From assembly GCA_031254175.1 (NCBI GenBank), contig JAIRUY010000187.1, positions 1-5,823 on the forward strand: a stretch of DNA of 5,823 nucleotides. Direction: 5' to 3'. Below, piece after piece: positions 1 through 5,224 of this stretch. The position numbers and the translations under genes were made by a program. Under the pieces are notes generated by a model. That model worked only from the letters and a program-made list of their open reading frames with translations. It did not search any database and was not told the DNA's origin. The DNA is from Treponema sp. (lineage in GTDB: Bacteria > Spirochaetota > Spirochaetia > Treponematales > Breznakiellaceae). How positions within the stretch are numbered: position 1 is the stretch's first letter; every line of letters begins with the position of its first letter.

Positions 1-1
1 T

Positions 2-574
2 TTTGAGGAGGTTGATTACTGGGATGAGTTCGCGAAAATAATTGACTATTCGGAAAAAAATGTTTTTTCCGTCATGCACATTTGCTGGGGAGCGCAGGCC
101 GGCCTTTACCGCCGTTATAATATCCCAAAAAGGCCGCTTGAAAAAAAACTTTTCGGCATTTTCCCTCACAGTATTAATGAACATCACCATTCTCTTTTTC
201 GCGGATTTGATGATGAGTTTTTCGCGCCTTTATCGATGCATACTACCTGTGATCGCGGAGCAATAGCGGCTGAACCCAGGCTTACGATTCAAAGCGAATC
301 CCCCGAAACAGGCATTTTTATTGTTACTGCGCGCGAAGACCGGGAAATCTATATCACAGGACATCTGGAATACGATGCCCTGACTCTGGACAGGGAATAC
401 CGCCGTGATATCGCAAAGGGGCTGCAAATAGAAATGCCAAAAAATTACTATCCTGACAATGATCCGCAAAAAACACCGAAAGTCCGCTGGCGCGCACACG
501 CGAATTTATTTTTTGACAACTGGCTGAATTATGTGTATCAGGAAACGCCGTATAATCTGGACGAATTGAAATAA
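2..574 (+). CDS. metA: Homoserine O-acyltransferase (MetA), 5'-truncated by window edge
   Basis: MetA transfers an acyl group from succinyl-CoA or acetyl-CoA to homoserine, the first committed step of methionine synthesis, in the cytoplasm. The frame is open from base 2, giving 190 residues, and the start lies off the left edge. Fitted to E. coli MetA from memory, the first residue equals position 115 and the full protein would be about 304 residues, normal for the family. The nucleophile Cys142 lies in HICWGAQA (codon at 83), His235 and Glu237 lie in TGHLEYD (codons at 362 and 368), and Arg249 is present (codon at 404). The C-terminal block WRAHANLFFDNWLNY and the ending YQETPY are typical. 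Residue 111, which decides acetyl versus succinyl specificity, falls just outside, so the acyl donor cannot be called. Oddly, the usual APHSR(H/Y) motif reads APLSMH. The ATG at 74 is internal, not the start. Identification is firm. Confidence 0.95.
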   Translation, partial: FEEVDYWDEFAKIIDYSEKNVFSVMHICWGAQAGLYRRYNIPKRPLEKKLFGIFPHSINEHHHSLFRGFDDEFFAPLSMHTTCDRGAIAAEPRLTIQSESPETGIFIVTAREDREIYITGHLEYDALTLDREYRRDIAKGLQIEMPKNYYPDNDPQKTPKVRWRAHANLFFDNWLNYVYQETPYNLDELK

Positions 575-576
575 GT

Positions 577-1251
577 TTACTTTTTTCCTCTCCGTAAATT
601 CATGGCAAGATCAACTTCAGCGATGCTTATGTCAAGGCGCCTTGCTATCTCTTCCGGCGCAAGCCCTTCATTCGCAAGAGTATCAATGGAAGAGCGTATC
701 TGCTGTCTGGAAGAAGGCAACGCTCTGGAAACTATCGTTGGGGGCGCCAACTGCGCCGCTGTTTGTTCTGTAGGCTGCTGTGGCGGCGTTATGGGCGGCG
801 CTGCTGTGGATGCCGTAGGCGCTGCCGCAGTAACAGATTCAGGCGCCGTCTGTACCGGAGATTCCAGGTTTGGGCGGACCAATGAAAGCTGAACAGGATT
901 TGCGTTTTGTTCACCCTGTGTTTCTGTTTTAAGAGCGGCCCGGATGCCGCGGCCAAGATTTGTATAAAGCGTTTCTCCTGTTCTGCTTTTTTCAAGTTCT
1001 TTCACATAAACTGAAATACGTCTGTCTGTATCTTCCTGTATTTCTTTCAGTCTTTTTATCGCGTCTTCAACCAACAATAAATTTCTGTCAGTGGTAGTGT
1101 CTATTTCGGCAATAAGCCTAGCAACTTCTGTCCTGTATTCAGGCAAAAGTCCCGTCACAGATGTTTTGCGTTTGATATACCATTTAAAATAAAAAAATAT
1201 AATAAAATTAAAAGCCAGAGAAACAATTAAAACAATATATGTTATATTCAT
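577..1251 (-). CDS. Membrane-anchored coiled-coil protein with C-terminal HTH-like segment (SwrB/DUF6115-like)
   Basis: This 224-residue protein has one N-terminal membrane helix (about 4-24, followed by KWYIKRK, so the bulk should be cytoplasmic), a charged heptad-like helical region (about 37-92), a low-complexity Pro/Ala/Thr/Gln linker (about 110-178), and a compact C-terminal segment (about 184-219) containing GLAPEEIARRLDIS, which looks like a helix-turn-helix. This order matches what I recall of DUF6115 proteins and of Bacillus SwrB, a single-pass protein encoded just after the flagellar sigma factor that promotes flagellar export-apparatus maturation. Here it closes an operon holding fliA and fapA, which supports a flagellar role; that role is inference from architecture and position. 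The start ATG at 1251 is 12 bases after the preceding stop, with only a weak GGAA upstream, so coupling from the upstream gene is likely. The stop is 2 bases from the convergent metA stop. Confidence 0.85.
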   Translation of the reverse strand: MNITYIVLIVSLAFNFIIFFYFKWYIKRKTSVTGLLPEYRTEVARLIAEIDTTTDRNLLLVEDAIKRLKEIQEDTDRRISVYVKELEKSRTGETLYTNLGRGIRAALKTETQGEQNANPVQLSLVRPNLESPVQTAPESVTAAAPTASTAAPPITPPQQPTEQTAAQLAPPTIVSRALPSSRQQIRSSIDTLANEGLAPEEIARRLDISIAEVDLAMNLRRGKK

Positions 1252-1263
1252 CGGTTTTCCGCA

Positions 1264-1590
1264 TCAAAAGCTGATGTCTACATTCCTGCCCAAATTCGGG
1301 TCGCTCAAAACAGAACTCTTTTCCTTTTCTTCATCTTCTTTTTGCCTTTTTTTTCCGCCGCTGTTTTGCTTCTGTCCGTGTTCGCGGCCATGATCGTTTA
1401 CCTTTTCTGCTCCTTCTCCTGTATTCTGGGCTTCGTTTACCTGCTGCAGATTATCTTCAAGCTTCTTTTGAATCTGGACATTCTGTATGGCCTGATGGAG
1501 CGCCTGTCCTTCCCTTTGTGACACTTGATTTTTTGCAACTTTATCAAGCTGGGTAAAAAGTGTCTGAAGATCAATTGGAGCTATAGCCAT
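1264..1590 (-). CDS. Small charged hypothetical protein in flagellar operon
   Basis: I do not recognise a named family. From the chosen start the protein has 108 residues. It begins MAIAPIDLQTLFTQLDKVAK, followed by a Gln/Asn-rich, probably helical stretch to about residue 55. A very hydrophilic Lys/Glu/Gly region follows (about 58-92) and the tail ends NLGRNVDISF. There is no signal peptide or membrane helix, so it should be cytoplasmic and partly disordered. The ATG at 1590 is preferred because AGGGA sits 4 bases upstream and the overlap with the fapA end is 20 bases. An ATG at 1614 would add 8 residues (MILSKRDL) but has a poorer upstream site and a 44-base overlap. The overlap implies coupling to fapA translation. 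Its place between fapA and the SwrB-like gene suggests a flagellar accessory role, which is inference only. Confidence 0.75.
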   Translation of the reverse strand: MAIAPIDLQTLFTQLDKVAKNQVSQREGQALHQAIQNVQIQKKLEDNLQQVNEAQNTGEGAEKVNDHGREHGQKQNSGGKKRQKEDEEKEKSSVLSDPNLGRNVDISF

Positions 1591-3532
1591 CAAGTCCCTT
1601 TTTGACAATATCATCGGGTTCTTCGTACTTTGTCATGCGAATAAGCCCGTTTTCAAGAATAAAAGTTACAGCTTTATATTCGATGCGAACATCTTCTTTC
1701 ACATCCCGAATCCAGATTTTAACGCCAGGCCATACTTTTTTGGAAGCGGAAACCTTTCCACGAGTTTGCATTTCGTTCATGAATCCTTGAACTTTCTGAA
1801 TACTCTCTAAGGTATTGGCTAATTCTTCCGTCAATACCTGCCGCCTGTCCATAAGTTCCTGTAAATAGGCTTCCTTGTCTTCAGGCAGGGATTTGCGCTG
1901 TTTTTTTGTATTGATAAGGGTTTGCAAATCCAGCCTGAGAGAATCAAGTTCATTTTCCGCCGATGATTTTGCCGCGAAAAGACGCTCCAGTTCTACTTTG
2001 CTGTGAGGATCAAAGCCGACTTCACAAATCGTTTCTGTACCGCTTGTTGAATTACCAAGGACATTGGCATTAATTTCTTCTCCCGCGCGCAGGCGGCCGC
2101 CCATAATATTCGCGCGTTTACCCTGACAGAGAATGCTCTTGACCGCGTCTACCTGAGAATTGATAATACCATCGGTTACAACTACCATATTTCCGGCTTC
2201 TACATTGGCGTTTTCCAGAAAGCGGGACCAGATGGATCTTCCCGCACGAATCCTTCCTCCGCCTTTACCGTTAACACCCTGATAGATTATTATATCTCCT
2301 TCCGCATCAAGTTCAGCTTTGGAGACAGTGCCTTTTACTTCGATATTACCTGCGGCCTTTACAGAGAAACCATATTCAACATTTCCGGTAATCACAACGG
2401 TCCCAAGGAAAATAATATTTCCGGTTTTCAGATTTACATCACCTTCAACCGTAAAAACAGGCTCAACATTAATTTTGTTGTTTATCAGCATTACCTGCCC
2501 GTTGATGTCCGCAATTATGGTATCTCCGTCATCACCGACATGGACATTGGTGCCGACAGGTATGGGGATATCAACGCCTGATTTTGCCGGAAGAATTTTT
2601 CCTGTAATGGTTGTTCCGTCTATACCGGTTTCAGGCGGCATTTTTTTAGCGACCGGCTGATTTTGCACGACGTTTTGAATGATATCAAGTTCTTTAAAGT
2701 TAACCCGGCCGTTGGCTTCTTCCTTTAATCTAATCCTGCTTTGATCAGTTTCAAAATAATATTCAATGTAAGCATCTTTGCCGTTAACCGGCCTTGTTCC
2801 TTCAGCTGCTTCAACTTTTTCCTTGTATACAGGCCTGTCCGCAAATTCTGCCAGGAATTCTTCTTTTATCCCGTGATACACCCTGTTTTGCTTAAGAAGA
2901 CTGACATAAGTATCATAAGTTAAATCAGCGCCTCCGTCCCCGGGAGGAGAAACAATTATATAGGCTTTCATTTCAGAATCATCAATCTCAACGGCTGCCA
3001 TGCTGTTATTCTGCGGCTGGTATTGGTAATCCATTAGTCTGGCATATTCTCCGCTTGCTTCATCAACAATTTTTTCCAGAATATCTGAATCATAATCTTT
3101 TATTCTTTTTGAACGGAGCGTTTGTATAACAGATGTCAAATACGCCTTTCTTCCGTTACCGACAGGCGGTATTACTTTGACAAATACTCCATCGGGCAGG
3201 CATTGAACAAAAGCATCTCCGTCTTTATCAACAATTACAGGAGTGTCATCGATAATCTCTTCTTCCTGCTCCGCTCCTGCTTTTCTCTTTTTCCTCTTGT
3301 GTTCAAGTTCATAAGCGCGAATAAGCCAGTCTTTTCTCCCGGCGCCCATAAAACCGGCAGAGCCTCTTTCGATAATTTCATATTCAAGATGACGGACATG
3401 AGTATCCAAAAGAGCCGCAGCTTCTGCAACCGCAGCTTCCAGAGTGGGGCCTGAAGCCTCCACTGTTCTGATTGTTCGATCATATTCCAGTTGCTTCTTT
3501 ACTATTTCCTGCAGCTGGATAAAATCGACCAT
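1571..3532 (-). CDS. fapA: FapA (DUF342) flagellar assembly protein A with N-terminal Jag-like domain
   Basis: FapA/DUF342 proteins are cytoplasmic, rich in beta-helix, and linked to flagellar assembly; in Vibrio FapA is reported to connect carbon-source signalling (EIIA-Glc) with flagellation. This is unrelated to the amyloid protein FapA of Pseudomonas. The 653 residues show, in order: a Jag_N-like domain (about 22-75, with ERGSAGFMGAGRKDWLIRAY), a charged linker (78-95), a small domain (about 100-170), the FapA N-terminal domain (about 180-270, with GTRPVNGKDAYIEYYF), a glycine-rich repeated beta region (about 275-505, with TGIDGTTITGKILP and repeated hydrophobic/Gly turns such as GNIEVKGTV), a coiled coil (about 512-590), and a short C-terminal beta segment. 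The ATG at 3532 lies 1 base after the fliA stop and has only a distant AAGG, so its translation probably depends on ribosomes finishing fliA. The family call is firm; the role in this organism is inferred. Confidence 0.93.
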   Translation of the reverse strand: MVDFIQLQEIVKKQLEYDRTIRTVEASGPTLEAAVAEAAALLDTHVRHLEYEIIERGSAGFMGAGRKDWLIRAYELEHKRKKRKAGAEQEEEIIDDTPVIVDKDGDAFVQCLPDGVFVKVIPPVGNGRKAYLTSVIQTLRSKRIKDYDSDILEKIVDEASGEYARLMDYQYQPQNNSMAAVEIDDSEMKAYIIVSPPGDGGADLTYDTYVSLLKQNRVYHGIKEEFLAEFADRPVYKEKVEAAEGTRPVNGKDAYIEYYFETDQSRIRLKEEANGRVNFKELDIIQNVVQNQPVAKKMPPETGIDGTTITGKILPAKSGVDIPIPVGTNVHVGDDGDTIIADINGQVMLINNKINVEPVFTVEGDVNLKTGNIIFLGTVVITGNVEYGFSVKAAGNIEVKGTVSKAELDAEGDIIIYQGVNGKGGGRIRAGRSIWSRFLENANVEAGNMVVVTDGIINSQVDAVKSILCQGKRANIMGGRLRAGEEINANVLGNSTSGTETICEVGFDPHSKVELERLFAAKSSAENELDSLRLDLQTLINTKKQRKSLPEDKEAYLQELMDRRQVLTEELANTLESIQKVQGFMNEMQTRGKVSASKKVWPGVKIWIRDVKEDVRIEYKAVTFILENGLIRMTKYEEPDDIVKKGLDGYSSN

Positions 3533-3533
3533 A

Positions 3534-4325
3534 CTATACGATACCTTTTCTTATATTGGTTAATTTTGATCTTAAATGAAGCACAGCCTTGGTATGAAGC
3601 TGTGATACTCTTGATTCTGTTACCTGTAAAACACGCCCGATGTCTTTCAGCGTTAAATCTTCGTAATAATAAAGCACTAAAATTTTCTTTTCCTTATCGG
3701 GCAGTTCATTTATTGCTTCTACAATAACCCTGCGGATTTCTTCATTTACCACAATTACATCGGGATTAAGGCTGGAAGGAGATTCAATGCTGTCTCCGAT
3801 TGATACCTTGTCATTATCATCGCCGGAATACCACAGATCATTTAACGAAATTATGCTTGTTCCGGATATTTTTTGAATTACTTTCATGTATTCCGCTTCG
3901 TCAATGCCAAGAGCTCCGGCAATTTCCTGATCCGAAGCAGTTCTTCCCAACTGGGCTTCCAGTGAAGAAATTGTAGTTTCTATTTCGCGTGTCTTTTGCC
4001 TTACAGATCGCGGAACAAAGTCAATTAAGCGCAGTTCGTCAAAAATCGCGCCTCTAATGCGCGTAACAGCATAGGTTTTGAATTTTACATTTTTATCCGG
4101 ATCATATTTATCAATAGCGTCTATAAGTCCAAAGACACCGTATCCAACAAGGTCGTCAAACTCAACATTATTTGGCATCCCGACAGCGACTTTTCCGGCA
4201 ACATATTTTACCAATGGGGCGTATTGTTTAATAAAGGCTTCCCTTATCGCAGGATCCCGTGTCTTCCGGTACTGCTGCCAGAGTTCCTCTTCTGTTTTTG
4301 CTGCCTGCAACACCTGTTCCGGCAT
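3534..4325 (-). CDS. fliA: RNA polymerase sigma factor, FliA/WhiG (sigma-28) family
   Basis: This alternative sigma factor directs RNA polymerase to late flagellar, chemotaxis and motility promoters. The 263 residues are the usual family length. Region 2 spans about 30-100 (VEFDDLVGYGVFGLIDAIDKYD, then FKTYAVTRIRGAIFDELR). The family signature IDFVPRSVRQK follows at 101-111, region 3 covers about 112-180, and region 4 (about 205-255) carries the helix-turn-helix LTLKDIGRVLQVTESRVSQL. The signature more often reads DW(V/I)PRSVR; Phe replaces Trp here. The ATG at 4325 is firmly bounded, because an in-frame TAA lies 15 bases upstream at 4341-4343 with no other start between; AAAGG stands 7 bases before it. 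The stop is 1 base from fapA. No FlgM-type anti-sigma gene is visible in the window. The inverted repeats just upstream may control translation. WhiG and FliA cannot be separated from sequence alone, but the flagellar context favours FliA function. Confidence 0.96.
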   Translation of the reverse strand: MPEQVLQAAKTEEELWQQYRKTRDPAIREAFIKQYAPLVKYVAGKVAVGMPNNVEFDDLVGYGVFGLIDAIDKYDPDKNVKFKTYAVTRIRGAIFDELRLIDFVPRSVRQKTREIETTISSLEAQLGRTASDQEIAGALGIDEAEYMKVIQKISGTSIISLNDLWYSGDDNDKVSIGDSIESPSSLNPDVIVVNEEIRRVIVEAINELPDKEKKILVLYYYEDLTLKDIGRVLQVTESRVSQLHTKAVLHLRSKLTNIRKGIV

Positions 4326-4428
4326 TCCTAAACCTTTCCTTTATTCGTGCTGAGGGGTTTAGGACATAGTCCGTATCCCCGTCCGTATAATGTCCAAACC
4401 TTACGTATGCAAATTGGAGGCTTGTCAT
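4228..4428 (-). CDS. Possible leader ORF overlapping the fliA start
   Basis: A 66-codon frame begins with an ATG that overlaps the preceding stop codon as ATGA, with AAGG 4 bases upstream, the layout of translational coupling. It runs through the whole spacer, starting MTSLQFAYVRFGHYTDGDTD, passes over the fliA start in another frame, and ends about 95 bases inside fliA. Only the first 34 or so codons lie outside fliA. The later part looks like a frame shadow and has no recognisable domain. If translated, it would move ribosomes across the inverted repeats described separately and over the fliA start, so it could act as a regulatory leader peptide. It may equally be chance. I know of no homolog. 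Confidence 0.28.
   Translation of the reverse strand: MTSLQFAYVRFGHYTDGDTDYVLNPSARIKERFRNAGTGVAGSKNRRGTLAAVPEDTGSCDKGSLY
4333..4342 (-). promoter_or_regulatory. fliA ribosome binding site (tandem AAAGG)
   Basis: The mRNA reads AAAGGAAAGG, giving two overlapping purine-rich sites, 7 and 11 bases before the fliA ATG at 4325. The site supports that start. Its 3' GG is part of the perfect 9-base inverted repeat with 4356-4364, which makes it a candidate for sequestration. Confidence 0.6.
4369..4388. repeat. Short direct repeat GTCCGTAT, two copies
   Basis: GTCCGTAT occurs at 4369-4376 and again at 4381-4388, separated by CCCC (a 12-base period). Both copies sit inside the loop of the A:B hairpin upstream of fliA. 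Each copy gives a GGAC in the mRNA that can compete with the hairpin stem for GTCC. The repeat is short and could be chance. Confidence 0.35.
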
Positions 4429-5201
4429 TTTTCCTTGCTCAATACCGTCCTTATGCCTTCTGCCAGTTCTTTGGGATTAAAGTCCCCCTTTAACTGCTGA
4501 GGCTTGTTTCCAACATAACCGGAGGGGCGTGTTCCTATTTCTTCAGGAAAAGACTGAGCGAATGAAGTATCACCGAAAGGCGAACCTCCGCCAGATCCTG
4601 AAGGTGAGGTTTCGCCCGAAGATGAAAAAGCCGTTGCCATTGCTTCCAAATCAGGTAAACCTCCCAACCCTCCCGATTCATCCCCAAAACTGGGAGTAAA
4701 ACTTTTTCTTTCTTCATCAGGTTTTTTTAAACCTACCGGATCATCAAACATATCATTGAAGCTGACAGTTTCATGCTCTGAAACACTTTGAGTCCTCTGT
4801 TCATTATAACCTTCTTCCTCTCTTCGGTCTATAGCTTCTTCTTCAGATTTATGTACACCGGAAATCAGGTCTTCTATATTGCCTAATTCATCAGGATCGC
4901 CGGGCGTTTTATACAACTCCGGTACGGCATATTCTCCGGTATTATCCATGACGATATTTACTCTTGGCCCCTGCTGCTCGTAAGAACTCTCCACCGCGGA
5001 TTCTGTATCAGGATACAGAACTTCCGGGAAAAAGCTGGTTATCATAAACCGCAGCCCCCAGCCAAGAGCGAAAAAAACAACCGCAAAAATCAAAGCTCTT
5101 AATATAATGTATAATATTCCTACGCCGGCAATCATTCCAAGCCCGGCAGAAATGATTAACGCAAAACCGGCTGCTATTATACCCCACCTTATATGTGCCA
5201 C
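4425..5201 (-). CDS. Unrecognised two-helix membrane protein between flhG and fliA
   Basis: I do not recognise a named family. The 258 residues begin with two hydrophobic helices (about 7-30 and 33-56), the second followed by an amphipathic FMITSFFPEVLY stretch. A long acidic, low-complexity cytoplasmic-looking region follows, with a block around 79-97 (PRVNIVMDNTGEYAVPELY), a Glu-rich part (about 118-135), and a Gly/Ser/Pro-rich part (about 175-230). The tail, about 236-258, is compact and helical (FNPKELAEGIRTVLSK). The pattern suggests a membrane anchor that displays a flexible tail ending in a short binding motif. The start is a GTG at 5201, chosen because GAGGTG lies 4 bases upstream; it is 23 bases after the flhG stop. 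The stop overlaps a downstream ATG as ATGA. Its position between flhG and fliA suggests a role in flagellar control, perhaps tethering FlhG or export parts; this is inference. Confidence 0.88.
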   Translation of the reverse strand: MAHIRWGIIAAGFALIISAGLGMIAGVGILYIILRALIFAVVFFALGWGLRFMITSFFPEVLYPDTESAVESSYEQQGPRVNIVMDNTGEYAVPELYKTPGDPDELGNIEDLISGVHKSEEEAIDRREEEGYNEQRTQSVSEHETVSFNDMFDDPVGLKKPDEERKSFTPSFGDESGGLGGLPDLEAMATAFSSSGETSPSGSGGGSPFGDTSFAQSFPEEIGTRPSGYVGNKPQQLKGDFNPKELAEGIRTVLSKEK

Positions 5202-5205
5202 CTTC

Positions 5206-5211
5206 CACCTC
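5206..5211 (-). promoter_or_regulatory. Ribosome binding site GAGGTG fixing a GTG start
   Basis: GAGGTG matches the 16S rRNA 3' end over six bases and lies 4 bases before the GTG at 5201. It decides this non-ATG start for the two-helix membrane protein, since no in-frame ATG is nearby. The site contains a GTG of its own, in another frame. Confidence 0.65.
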
Positions 5212-5224
5212 TTCTTTAAGTCTT

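Larger units (their letters stand above)
4326..4400 (-). promoter_or_regulatory. Inverted-repeat array overlapping the fliA ribosome binding site (candidate translational switch)
   Basis: On the minus strand (mRNA sense) three arms occur in order. Arm A (4390-4400) reads GGTTTGGACAT, arm B (4367-4356) reads ATGTCCTAAACC, and arm C (4334-4326) reads GGTTTAGGA. A pairs with B over 11 base pairs with one bulged base and a 22-base loop. B also pairs perfectly with C over 9 base pairs with a 21-base loop. C covers the GG of the fliA AAAGG site and ends directly before the ATG. The two pairings exclude each other, so A:B would leave the start open and B:C would hide it. The pairing is seen directly; the switch function is inference. 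Confidence 0.5.

Noticed and set aside
74..76. ATG at 74 as the metA start
   Set aside because: The frame is open to base 2 and its residues there (FEEVDYW) are conserved MetA sequence, so the true start is outside the window.
42..266. Open frame on the + strand starting MTIRKKMFF
   Set aside because: It lies within metA in another frame; metA has clear catalytic motifs there and this frame has no recognisable content.
602..892. Open frame on the + strand, Ala/Gly/Cys-rich
   Set aside because: It is the antisense of the low-complexity Pro/Ala linker of the membrane-anchored protein, whose base composition keeps this frame open.
2319..2660. 113-codon open frame on the + strand
   Set aside because: It is antisense to the FapA beta-repeat region, with no ribosome binding site context or domain pattern; FapA is strongly supported.
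3685..3700. GCCCGATAA on the minus strand, similar to a sigma-28 -10 element
   Set aside because: It falls inside the fliA region 4 coding sequence (Leu-Pro-Asp-Lys), and the nearest TAAA is only 6 bases upstream, not about 15.
4386..4391. TATAAT on the + strand, a possible -10 box
   Set aside because: There is no acceptable -35 hexamer at 16-18 bases, it would transcribe antisense into the upstream gene, and it lies within the inverted repeat array.
5008..5208. Minus-strand open frame starting near the GTG of the two-helix protein
   Set aside because: It shares the same ribosome binding region but encodes no coherent protein; the other frame gives two clean membrane helices.
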